Shown here: positions 47,001-55,600 of the stretch, one piece after another | Layout of the letters: each line of letters opens with the position of its first letter | How positions within the stretch are numbered: position 1 is the first letter of the stretch | Assembly (NCBI RefSeq): GCF_018143015.1 | Contig: NC_054757.1 | Coordinates: 20,971,785-21,035,784 of the forward strand | Reading direction: 5' to 3' | Origin: Lytechinus variegatus | Taxonomy: Eukaryota > Echinodermata > Echinoidea > Temnopleuroida > Toxopneustidae | DNA: 64,000 bases | Notes under the pieces: generated by a model | Databases searched by the model: none | Told to the model about the DNA's origin: nothing | The model's input: only the letters and a program-made list of their open reading frames with translations | Translations under genes and position numbers: made by a program

Positions 47001-48803
47001 TGTACCCATTTCTCACATTGGTTGATCATGGCAAGTGTAGATCGATTGGTTGCCGAAGGCCATCAGGCAACGGTGGAATTTGAACAAATGACCAATTGGG
47101 GAGCATATCATGAAAGGTTTTGTTGGATCCAAAAGAGTAATAATCATAATAGTAGGCATTCGTATAGCACCATCTATCTAGAAACGTCTTTTTCGAGGCA
47201 CATTTTTATTATAATTACCCCAGCTTCAGCTCCAGCTGCCTTTTAGCGCTTGTGCATTCAAGGAATTACTCCTGCCGGGTACCCATATACCTCACCTGGG
47301 TCGAGTGCAGCACAGTGTGGATAAATTTCTGGCTGAAGGAAAACACCGCTTGGATTCAAACCCAAGACCCTCTGTTGGGAAGGCGAGAGTCAGAACCACT
47401 AAACCACGACGCTCCCACCCAAGAGTAGATGTTATCTGACAGTTAGAGGAACTGTACATGTACATGCCTTTCATCCAATTATAATAAAGATTCAACAGAT
47501 TATCGGACAACAAGTGTTAATGTAACGCTCCCCTGATTATAAGGCATGAGTCAGAACCACTAAACCAAGATTCTTCCACATATCTATCACTCTCACATTT
47601 TCTTTTATTATCAGGAACACTGCCTTATGGGGATAAAGGGGACAGTGCGCCGGTCCACCGACGGGGATTTCATCCACGCTAACATTGATCTGGACGTCAT
47701 CATCACCGAAGAACCAGAGACCGGGAGTCTCGAAAAGCCAGAAGAAATTTTCCATCTGATCGAACACTTCTGTCTTGGGAGGAGACGACTGAACATCTTT
47801 GGCAATGACCAGACTATCAGACCAGGTAGGTGTCTTTTATACTTATTGTAACAAAAGTAGACTTATTAATATTTATTAGAGACTGCTTGTAATTGTATAT
47901 AATGTACATACAATTACAACAAAAGTAGGCAATGTGAGATTATATTAAACATTAAATGAAAGTAGTTGCAGTAAACACTGATATCATGAAAAAGTCTGTA
48001 AAATCAAGGTTAATTGTCACCAAATTATCCTACATCTAGATCTGGCACAGGGATATAAACTGAACTTTGTGAAATCATTATATCTAAGCTGAAAAACAAT
48101 CACAATGAAGATTGCGAACACATAAAGCACATGTGGGGAAGTGTATAGTTATTGCTTGGAAAAATACTAACAAATTTGCCCGAGTATGATGTTTTTTATG
48201 TTCCCAGTTTCTCAGCAATAATATAATTTCTTGCGGAATCCTTTGTCACATATTTGTTAATTCATACTTAATACAGACACATGGGCAGTCATGGAATTGG
48301 ATTCTGTTCAAAATCATTTTGAAATCAGCACGTCTGGCATTTATCTTTAAAACCATCCATCGTAATTACCATCTCCCCATTCCCTCACTCCTTTCTCTTC
48401 TCTGTCTCCGCTCCCTCTGGGTTCTTCCTCTGGTTTTTTTCATTTTTGTATTCTCATTCTGTTATTCCTATGTTCAGGCTGGCTGACCATAGGTCCTCAA
48501 CTTACCAACAGCAACTTCAACAAGGACACCTTCAAAGGCTACTTCAACAAGAACTCCGAAGACTACCTGACCGGGTGCCCCGACGAGGTGGAGAGGCTGC
48601 GCCCCAAGTCCCCCGTCAACAAGAACAACCCCGGCGGGAGAGGAGGCAGAGGAGAGAGAGGAGGTAGGGGCGGGGGTATGGGGAGAGGGGGATTCGGAGG
48701 GAGGGGCGGAGGGGACCGTGGAGGGAGAGGTGGGCGGGGAGGCTTCGGGGGTAGGGGCAGGGGAGGGCATAGAGGGGGTTTCGGGCAGAGGGGAGGGTTC
48801 TAA
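26039..48803 (+). CDS. METTL14: METTL14, non-catalytic subunit of the mRNA m6A methyltransferase, complete
   Basis: Partner of METTL3 in the nuclear m6A writer: it positions RNA and stabilises the complex. Exons: 26039-26104, 31044-31132, 33153-33252, 33557-33625, 37319-37406, 38589-38679, 43710-43851, 45336-45428, 45866-45979, 47615-47825, 48478-48803 (TAA 48801-48803). All have AG/GT borders and consistent phases, 1389 nt, 462 aa (the human protein is 456 aa). The N-terminus [17 protein letters not shown] matches the family's basic start. Conserved blocks include [82 protein letters not shown] and [11 protein letters not shown]. The MT-A70 fold covers roughly residues 186-400 and an RGG tail ends the protein. 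The ATG was chosen because a GTG two codons upstream is the only alternative and ATG gives the family N-terminus. Introns 1, 4 and 6 are full of transposons. Oddity: EPPL reads APPL at residues 192-195. Confidence 0.97.
27582..27790 (+). mobile_element. CGGTAGGCACTTAAG hairpin MITE in METTL14 intron 1
   Basis: 209-bp near-perfect foldback. CGGTAGGCACTTAAGAACCA pairs with its inverse at the right end, and the arms continue through GAACACGCACGACCACGATC. A short loop at about 27680-27705 contains TGCATGCATGCA. Confidence 0.88.
28951..29684 (+). mobile_element. AGAGCTACCAAGTCTCAC foldback with a second hairpin in its loop
   Basis: Left end AGAGCTACCAAGTCTCACGC pairs with the right end ending CACTTGGTAGCTCT. 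The arms include GGTCTTTGACCTTGGCATCTC and its partner in 29550-29575. The loop (29369-29529) is itself an AT-rich inverted repeat, with TTTATAGATA at 29392 and its inverse near 29497, and looks like a separate nested MITE. Confidence 0.8.
31538..32147 (+). mobile_element. Intact AAAGG(A)AAAGTCCACC MITE in METTL14 intron 2
   Basis: Inverted ends TTAAAGGAAAAGTCCACC / GGTGGACTTGACCTTTAA lead into long inverted arms that meet near 31850. It is about 610 bp and has no open frame. It is the reference copy for the interrupted element at 40764-43543. Confidence 0.88.
32423..33110 (+). mobile_element. AATGCCCTGTCAC-family MITE, interrupted copy
   Basis: A relative of the 38326-38545 element: CCCTATCACATCGTTCCGTG on the left, and TGCGGAGGGCTG, CCGCAGGTCACCCACAGG and CAATTTGACAAGGCCTTTA on the right. 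It is split by a later insertion at 32447-32893 and lies just upstream of METTL14 exon 3. Confidence 0.72.
32447..32893 (+). mobile_element. Poly-G/poly-C-ended element with 8-9 bp target duplication
   Basis: Starts with CC and a long G run then CACTT, and ends AAGTG and a long C run then T. GTTCCGTGC flanks both sides (32438-32446, 32894-32902), which fits an 8-bp hAT-like duplication plus one shared base. The interior is noncoding and holds repeated CAAGTATTGG words. Confidence 0.75.
34173..35228 (+). pseudogene. HARBI1-like DDE nuclease (Harbinger transposase), broken
   Basis: Three segments of one DDE_4 nuclease. Segment 1 (34173-34514) holds the N-terminal helical part ([20 protein letters not shown]). 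Segment 2 (34500-34900) holds [17 protein letters not shown] and the first catalytic Asp in [13 protein letters not shown]. Segment 3 (about 34930-35228) holds the second Asp in [15 protein letters not shown] and the Glu in [16 protein letters not shown] one-base loss near 34500 separates segments 1 and 2. Between segments 2 and 3 there are stops, frame changes and an apparent internal loss of the block that normally follows MALVDA. All three catalytic residues can be read but no single frame joins them, so this copy is inactive. Confidence 0.88.
35527..36614 (-). pseudogene. Harbinger accessory MADF/SANT-like DNA-binding protein, broken
   Basis: Read on the - strand. The probable start is at 36614 ([12 protein letters not shown]), followed by an in-frame stop and a frameshift in the [11 protein letters not shown] region. 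The middle is the MADF/trihelix-like part ([37 protein letters not shown]) up to a GTGAG donor-like site near 36138. The C-terminal part (35527-35832) has a basic [10 protein letters not shown] stretch and a coiled-coil-like segment. In Harbinger elements this protein partners the nuclease. This copy is disabled. Confidence 0.75.
37570..38061 (+). mobile_element. TTAAAGGGGAAGTTCACC MITE in METTL14 intron 5
   Basis: Ends TTAAAGGGGAAGTTCACC and GGTGAACTTCCCCTTTA are inverted. Inner arms also pair (ATTGGTGAAGGCTTGAGGAAAAT with its inverse near 37980-38003). About 490 bp, noncoding. The ends resemble the AAAGGAC family but are distinct. Confidence 0.85.
38326..38545 (+). mobile_element. AATGCCCTGTCAC MITE, intact copy
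   Basis: 220 bp with ends AATGCCCTGTCACATCGTTC and AATGATGTGACAGGGCATT. It is GC-richer than its surroundings and lies 43 bp before the METTL14 exon 6 acceptor. Confidence 0.8.
39622..40552 (+). mobile_element. Nonautonomous TTAA-flanked MITE with long TIRs
   Basis: Near-perfect inverted ends of about 48 bp (AGGTGCTGTCACACCTTGG and inverse) lie between TTAA sites at 39621-39624 and 40550-40553. The TCACACC..GCGTTTTAG..GCGTAT end pattern resembles the end of the Harbinger element at 33704, so this may be a deletion derivative of a related family. The interior is packed with TACGTT, TACGCT and TAAGTT words. A perfect hairpin around AAATTTTGTGC lies at 39781-39820. No coding capacity. Confidence 0.85.
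40868..43045 (+). mobile_element. 2178-bp nonautonomous element with CGTACG motif cluster, AAGA target duplication
   Basis: Inserted into the MITE above. Ends are GGGCGATTCCACAC on the left and GGGTGATTCCATACG as the inverse of the right end. AAGA lies immediately outside both ends (40864-40867, 43046-43049), and the related MITE at 31538 shows the same site without the insertion. The interior is AT-rich and has no credible gene. It carries about 14 copies of a TGTCCCGTACGACACA-like word. I do not recognise the family. Confidence 0.85.
42366..42484 (+). repeat. Tandem array of ~20-bp CGTACG units
   Basis: Six successive units of about 20 bp, each ending GTACRACACA. The first two are degenerate (CAGTACAACACG, CTGTACAACAC); the next four carry TGTCCYGTACGACACA. 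It lies inside the 2178-bp element. Solitary copies of the same word lie at about 41232, 41399, 41416 (inverse), 41433, 42628, 42650, 42850 and 43016. Confidence 0.9.
43710..43851 (+). CDS. METTL14: METTL14 exon 7: degenerate catalytic motif APPL
   Basis: Encodes [14 protein letters not shown], then [13 protein letters not shown], then WSWDD. In METTL3 the equivalent motif is catalytic DPPW; in vertebrate METTL14 it is EPPL. Here it is Ala-Pro-Pro-Leu at residues 192-195, the same numbering as human. This fits a non-catalytic subunit, but the loss of the acid is unusual. A single GCC/GAx change would explain it, so polymorphism or base error cannot be excluded. Confidence 0.93.
43911..44082 (+). 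mobile_element. CTGGGTGCTTCATAAAGC foldback MITE
   Basis: CTGGTGGGTGTTTCATAAAG pairs with CTTTATGAAGCACCCAG at the right end. The arms include GCTGTTCGTA and its inverse. It starts 60 bp after the METTL14 exon 7 donor. Confidence 0.82.
44936..45210 (+). mobile_element. tRNA-derived SINE copy in METTL14 intron 7
   Basis: Head GCATCGTGGTCTAGTATTTA, B box ATGGGTTCGATACC, body GTGCTGCACTCAATTCTGGT, tail AAGTGCTCAATAAATCC then ATT repeats. Same family as the copy at 46107, with more substitutions. Confidence 0.87.
45998..46563 (+). mobile_element. GCCCGTATTCTGAAGTC MITE with a SINE inside, METTL14 intron 9
   Basis: Ends GCCCGTATTCTGAAGTC and GACTTCAGAATACGGGC are perfectly inverted. It begins only 18 bp after the exon 9 donor (GTAAGG). 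A tRNA-derived SINE occupies 46107-46372. Confidence 0.87.
46107..46372 (+). mobile_element. tRNA-derived SINE copy
   Basis: Head TCTAGTGGTTTTGACTCTCG is A-box-like and GTGGGTTCGAATCC matches a pol III B box. The body is shared with other copies (GTGCTGCACTCGACCCAGGT, CCCGGCAGGAATAATTCCTT). The tail GCGCTTTATAAATCCAGC is followed by ATT repeats. Best-preserved B box of the group in this window. Confidence 0.88.
47135..47418 (-). mobile_element. tRNA-derived SINE copy, reverse orientation, METTL14 intron 9
   Basis: Read on the - strand: head GCGTCGTGGTTTAGTGGTTC, degenerate B box (TTGGGTTTGAATCC), body GTGCTGCACTCGACCCAGGT. The 3' part has a different tail (CTAGATAGATGGTGCTATAC) also seen near 3330-3355. 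A truncated head of the same family follows at about 47540-47582. Confidence 0.82.
48478..48803 (+). CDS. METTL14: METTL14 last exon with RGG tail
   Basis: Begins [17 protein letters not shown] and continues through [17 protein letters not shown], both family blocks. Roughly 50 residues then consist almost only of Gly, Arg, Phe and a few Ser/Asp/His, with many RGG units, ending [11 protein letters not shown]. In vertebrates this tail binds RNA and is arginine-methylated. The DNA is purine-rich and strongly G-skewed here. Confidence 0.95.
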
Positions 48804-49491
48804 TGCAGGAACGGATAGGTGTAGCCTTGAGCAAAAGGTCAAGAAGTGGTACAGTATAAGGAAATCCATCTCTTGCTCCAAATGAAGATTACTAGTGGAG
48901 GATTTCAAGTACGCTTTCAGTTGTTGTTGTAGGTGTTGGAATCTGGGATCGTGCCGCTACTTTGAACTAAAAACTTTTATTTGGTCTGGACAATGACACC
49001 ATTCACCATATTGAAAAAGACACTATTCGCCTTATTGACACCTCAAGACAAAGTGACTTTGTTCCTGACACTGGTGACTGGCCTCACTTCAAGTTATCTG
49101 TTTTTGCTGGTGTTGATTTACCCCAACACCATTGCTCAGCATGCTATTTGAAATCCCTTTAAGTATGCTCCTGCAGGGACAAAAGAACCGGAAGGAAGTA
49201 TATCTAGAAGCAGTGGTTGATTTTTCATGAAGCTGTTTGCAATTCAGTATTTTATGGATGACTTGTGACAATTTTTTAAATGATATACCCTAATTTTGTC
49301 CTATTTAAAAAAATCGTGGGAGTGAATTCCCGTTGACTTTTTTGACAAATTTTCAGGTTTTGTGCTTGCTTGCTTTGATTCTACAAATATCAGATTTTCA
49401 GCTTCAAGTATCTGTTTTGTCACCAAAGAAAAGGCCACCAAAATGCGTGTTTAGTTGTGTTGCCTGTGAATTGGCATTCATCCTACTTTTT

Positions 49492-49817
49492 TTAATCTCA
49501 TTTCATTTATCATCAGTTAGTCTGATAACAATTTGGTACAGGTGTCTCCCGGCCCATTTACCATTCCAATCAAATCACCAGTACGACAATACACCATTGG
49601 CATTGGCCCAGTGGAATTTCTTCTTCTTCTGGAAACAGTACAGTCCACCGTCTGGTGTATTGTCGTACTGGTGATTTGATTGGAATGGTAAATGGGCCAG
49701 GAGACACCTGTACCAAATTGTTATCAGAATAACTGATGATAAATGAAATGAGATTAAAGGTGGACTGTACTGTTTCCAGAAGAAGAAGAAGAAATTCCAC
49801 TGGGCCAATGCCAATGG
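49492..49817 (+). repeat. Interleaved inverted repeat A-B-A'-B'
   Basis: Segment A (49492-49596) is the inverse of A' (49653-49757). Segment B (49594-49649) is the inverse of B' (49759-49817). The order is A, B, A', B', not the hairpin order A, B, B', A'. Arms of about 105 bp and 56-59 bp match with very few differences. It lies about 690 bp after the METTL14 stop, so it could be in its 3' UTR. Confidence 0.9.
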
Positions 49818-50117
49818 TGTTCAATTTCTACTTGATATAACACATCGTTTATTCTACTTTCTTGGAGAAACGGGTAGTAGACCACATGGTCAGTAGATGA
49901 AATGGAGAAATAGGTATACAAACTGGCCATTAGATCTTAGATCATTATATGTTCTGGCAGTTTGCACAGTTGGGGATAAGTCCATGTGACCAGTGGACCA
50001 AATGGAAATTGGAATTCATAGCACATTGGTTGGATCACTGTAATGGTGTTAACTAGAACAGGAATAACATTCTGATCATGCCTAGATTTGAAGAAAAAAA
50101 TTGAAATATGCTGTGTG

Positions 50118-50375
50118 TTTTTAATTAATGAGGTAATGTTTATCAATATTTCATTATGTTGTAGTTTAGTGCACAGACTCTGCTTAAAATGGCAGTTTAG
50201 TCATATTTTTTTTTAGGGGGGGGGCTTGTCATTAGGAGATGTTTTTTTTTAATTAATGAGGTAATGTTTATCAATATTTCATCATTTTGTAGTTTAGTGC
50301 ACAGACTCTGTTTAAAATGGCAGTTTAGTCATATATATATCTTTTTTTTTTTGGGGGGGGGGGTGTCACTAGGAG
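50118..50375 (+). repeat. Two tandem ~128-bp direct repeats with G runs
   Basis: The block from TTAATTAATGAGGTAATG through GGCAGTTTAGTCATAT, then a T run, a G run and a CACTAGGAGAT-like or CATTAGGAGAT end, occurs twice in a row. Few differences, so the duplication is recent. Confidence 0.85.
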
Positions 50376-52633
50376 ATCAGTGTGACCTAAGCAGAAAGTA
50401 CAGTTGTAGGAACAATCATAAATTCAATCCAACTAAATGATCATCAAAATGATTATTTATGTATGAATGAAAATAACACATGGTTTATGTATACCATGTT
50501 AGTCTGTGTCTATGAATATGGTAACAATTTACCATGCTTTTGCAAGCATGCATCCTTTGAGCTTTTTGTCTGTATTGTAAAGAGTACCAAAGAGATGAGG
50601 TCTAAAAAAAACCCAACTTCTTTTGTATTTTAGTTTTATTGCGTATTTCGGTAGAGCATAATTAAATACTTCCACAACCCAAATTTGGTCTATGGGGGCC
50701 TTAGAATCATGCCAATAATACATTGATTTCAAAAGAGGCTTATTATATATTCATAAGGTCCTCATGGACCAATCCCCACCAAATTTGAGTTGTAGAGGTA
50801 TATCATCACGCTACATGTATACCAAAATATGGTAACGGAAACAATGAAATGCAATTATTCATGAGACTAATGAATGCACACAATGCACATGTATTTATTT
50901 GGATATTTTTTTTTCATTTTGCCATGCAAATTTAATTCACAAAATATCACATATATGAGGATACAAGATCAATCTATATAAGAGACTGAAGAACAACATA
51001 TGAATTGATTATCTAACACGATTACAATTTCTCTTTTAACTAGATTTATCACAATATATTAGTACATAGATAAGAAAGTACATGGATAGAAATAGCTTTC
51101 TAAAATGTTTATATCTGCTAAACAGGGTCCCCTTCACCATTAAACCTAATTCCTAACTAATGTATGATAAGAAAATGCCAATAATGACATCATTCATTGC
51201 ACTGCAAAACCCAAAATATGTCTCCTGGGGCAGTTTAAACTTGAAAATGGTGAGTTGAATAAAGATAAAACAAGAGTGAATGAAAACTATTTACATGAGT
51301 TTAACTTATTATGACACTTCTTTTTACATTTGTATGTACATGTATATTTACAGTTTAATAGAAGTAACATTTCAGCCAAATAGAATAAAAATGAAGAAAA
51401 AATATTAAAAAGTATAACGTGCAAAAAACAGCAACATTCTGGTTCGATAAGGGGCTCAGTTATATAACAGTAGTGATCAATCACAAACATGCCCACAATC
51501 AACCAATCAGAATAATCATTCAAATCTTGCAATTGATTTCAAAGTTTCATGCAACAGGGTCCTGAATATTCAAAAGTTTTTGATATCTATGTTTAAACCA
51601 AAGTGAACTTATTATACGGTGCCGTAGTAACATATTGAATATTTGGTTTTGAATTGAACATCACTTGAGAATAAACAAAAAAAAATTGTTTTAAAATGCA
51701 TTGTGTTATTACTTCAATCATAGCATATGTTAACTGTAAAACATACTAAAACTTGTACATTTTGTAATATGTAATTGTCAAATTTTGAAAAATAAATAAC
51801 ATTAAAAGTAAATGTAATTATAATGTGTTTGTATTATATTTTGTATTAATCAATGAAATGTTTGAAAAGTTGAGCAGGAAATATACTCATTTTTGTAAGC
51901 ACCATGAACACAAGCTTTTACTGACGAATGAAATACGAGTCATGTATACACACAATATACAAATCATCTATTAACATATACACTTTTGAAATGACAGCAA
52001 AACAACTAACAAAGCAATGAACATTATACATACATCAACGCCACTTTTACAGTGTACTTTTTTTGCAGGAAAGGTAAAAATACTGTTCTTTTACTGACAC
52101 TGCAATATCCTCTGACAAGCATCAAAGGTGAAATGAGGAGAAAGTCTATGGCCTTCTGGCCCTTCTCAGATAAACTTGGACAGAGCCATGAGTGCGACAT
52201 GAGTCTCAATCTTAAATCTCTGCAATGTCCAAAGCTGGATTCCCAGACCGCATATGCAAGGGGACATTCGACTGTACTTACCCTGTCCCTTAGTTGACTG
52301 TTAGAACCACTCTCCTAAAATCCAACAGTGCCACCAGACCAGCAATGCAGGAGTTCACTCATAGCTGTCCTGGACCTCCAAAGCTGAATGCATATGCCAC
52401 TGGATATTCAGCAAGAGGCAGAGTACTCCAGTCAACAAGATTAAACTTTGCTTCAGAATCCTTGAATCTTCAGAACATAGTAGTATGCCACTGAATATTT
52501 GGCACAAGGCCTTATGCTTTCCAGAAGGTCTTCAGTCAACAAGATTAAACCTTGATTACAGGATCCTTTCAGACTTCCTGGCAAAGTTCAGGAAACGCTG
52601 TAATTGCTTCACTCCAACAGGGAACGGGTCAAC

Positions 52634-55600
52634 CTAGGGTTTGGTTGGATCAGCATTGAAAGTCTCAGAAATGAATTTGTTGTAGTTGATTTTGCCTTCC
52701 ATCTTCTCGTCAAACTGCGACATGACCTGGTAGACCTCTTCCTCATCAAGGACCATGTTGGCGAGTCTGAGGACGTTCCGGAACTCCGGCATTGTCAGGT
52801 ACCCTGTGCGTTCGGTGTCCAGCCTCTTGAAGGCCCGCCTCAAGTTTCGCCAGTCGCCAACCAACTGCAAATCAAAATAATAAAGCATGTTTCATTTAAG
52901 GAACTCTTCTACAAAGATGATTTGTATTTCAAGAATGGAGGATAGTATCTTTGTAAAATCTAAAGATAATAATACAAGTAACATGATGAAATTTTATAGT
53001 GCAGTCACTATATACATGTACATACCGTAGGGGCACTAGTATTCAACCCGTTTGGAGAGTTTCCTCAAATATATAGAAATATAGAATTTACCTGAATTTC
53101 AGACCCGTCCTATTTCCAAGAGCAAATGCTGGTTATTCTTTTTCCATAATTTTTTTCTTCAGCCAGTCGACTGTGTGCACGGGCAATCGAATTATACGGC
53201 GATGGTTTTTAGCACTAGTATTCAATCCGTCGGCACTAGTATTCAACCTAGCAATTTAAGATGGCCCTGTCTCTCAATCTACCCTTGTCCCATCCGGCTA
53301 TGGACTAGACCATTTGAGATGAGACCAAACAGGGAATTAATCAAAGCCAGAGACTTACATAGATCTAGATCTAATTTGGCAATCCAAACCCTTTTGAGAT
53401 TTGCTATCTATCCTCACTAGGTTGAATACTAGTGCCATTCAATGAAAAAGGCCATCGCCGCATAATTCGATCCTCCGCGCATACAGTCGACAGATTGATA
53501 AAGAAAATACCAACAACAGATCACCCCAGAAATAACAAAGGTATGAAATTAAGATAAATTCCCTATTTCTAAATATTTTCGGGAATATGTCAAAATCTTT
53601 GAATTATGCCGGGTTGAATACTAGTGCCCATACGGTATATTCTACTACACTTTGATAAGAAATTCCCATTATTTTTACTTGAAAATCAAAAAACAATCTT
53701 TGTACTGAAATATTTCCCAACAAAGGTTGGTCTTCAATAACGATTTCAAAAACAGGAACAGGCCAGGTCTTTCTGGGAAGTTCCAAGCTTTAGAAGCTAC
53801 ATAGCTAAATGCACAATCTCTTAAGAGTTGTCTTTGTTATAGGTATTTGCAGGAGTCATTATTTGAAGTTCATGCTAGCCTATGAAAGATCGCATTCAAA
53901 GCAAAGGATCACATTCAAAGCAAACGTTAGAAGCTTGGATTTAAAAAATAACTCACCTTTTGTCTCAGTCTAGCTGTAATTCCACTCAAGCCCTTGTTGG
54001 GCTCATCAACGATGGCATCGATGGGCATCTCAGCCTGCGGATGTGACATCAATCCCATCATGTTGTTACCGTAGCGATGCGTGGATTTCCGAACAGCGAA
54101 AGGTCGCAGGAACTCTACGTATGACACCCTGCAGAAGCAAAGAATGGTCAAGATTTCGTGTACTTAGCATTTGTCTACTCCGATGATGAATTCATGAGAA
54201 CTATGCATGGGATATGGCTTAACATCGAATTGGAAGCTTCTTGAAAGTATATGTTTCAACAAAATCAGTTTTAAAAAATCTATAATATATAAATTTTTAT
54301 TATTTTGTAGTTTGGAAAAGATCAAAAACTTTCATGTTTTAAACTCAGCTTGTTTTAATTGGCAAATTCCATTTTGTTTTCCAATGTGTAAAATGGCAAA
54401 ACCTACTACGAAACAAAAAAGGAGAAAGGGAAAAAAGATAAAATGATGGGTCTGAAGTCCACATACCTATTGTCTTTTTGTGTGTCAAATTTCTCGCTCA
54501 GCATATCCAGCTCATAGGCATTAAGGTGTACACACAGCTCTTGAAGAAGATCCCGGGAACTCTTCCTTACTGACGAAGCCCGTCCCGTAGGTGTCAAGAT
54601 TCAGGAACTCCTTACGCAGATCGTCCCACATGTAATCAACCTTTGTTATTGACAAAATCGATGACATTTACATTTGGAGGCAAACAAATATTGATTTTAA
54701 GAGAACAGTTGAAAGCTCTTCTCTTACAACCAGAAATGCTAATCCAATTAGAGAAGTAGATTATTCCATGGAGATCTATGAAAAAGGACACTGAGTCAGA
54801 TGTCTATTTTGTTATTCCACTAATTGGAAACAGTTTAATTCTGCCTGGGAATGTTTCATCAATACTATTATCAATCATAAAACCAGTTACAGGGGACAAC
54901 CTAGGAATCAATTTGGCATGCATTTCTATGTCCGAGAAAAATTCCATGAATTCTAATGTAGGCTTTCTCCTGCAGGGTAATTTCATCTAAAACCTATTTC
55001 TACATCTATCAATGTGAACAAAAGAACCTACCTTTGATCTAAGATTGTCCTCCAACATGTCAGCTGCACAGTTGAGCTTCCTCGATCTGATCAGGAAGTC
55101 GGAATCGCCACGCTTCGGCGGTGACAGCTTGGCGTTGGGGAAAGCAGCGCTCTTCAGCGAGTATCCAAAATGGCGGACAAACTCTGTGAAGTGGAGTGTT
55201 CTGTTCTGCGTGGTGATCAAGGAATCCCAGAGACGGCGGATCTCTCCTCTCGTGACCTCTGGCCTGACGTTTAGCCTGTGAATGGCATAAGAAAAGACAA
55301 TGATTTTCTTGTCCCGTTACTACATCAAATTCCTTTTGCCTTTGTAAGTCTAAGGGTTATCCCAATTTCTATTTATCTCTGCCTGTCTTTTGGGAAATCT
55401 ATTATCTCTAGACAATGCAGACCTGAAAGAAACTTATGTCAACTCTACCTCTTTTAACGTTCTTATGTTAAAGATCTCATGTTAAAATCAATCCTACAAT
55501 TTCTTGCTACATTCTAATTGCCTAGTAAAAATCTTCTGAGACTTTGCAATTGAAATTAATCATATTGTTTTTACCCATTTGCAAAAATGGGTTCTCGACG

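Larger units (their letters stand above)
48804..52633. other. Gap between convergent METTL14 and EFCAB6 (3' UTRs and repeats)
   Basis: No coding region is seen. It should hold the 3' UTRs of both genes. Contents are the interleaved inverted repeat (49492-49817), the tandem pair (50118-50375), AT-rich unique sequence to about 51990, and at 52330-52570 two diverged copies of a block with CAGTCAACAAGATTAAAC. Poly(A) sites could not be placed. Confidence 0.6.

Noticed and set aside
48474..48908. 144-codon Pro/Ser-rich open frame on the - strand
   Set aside because: Complement of the G-rich METTL14 RGG exon; no independent support.
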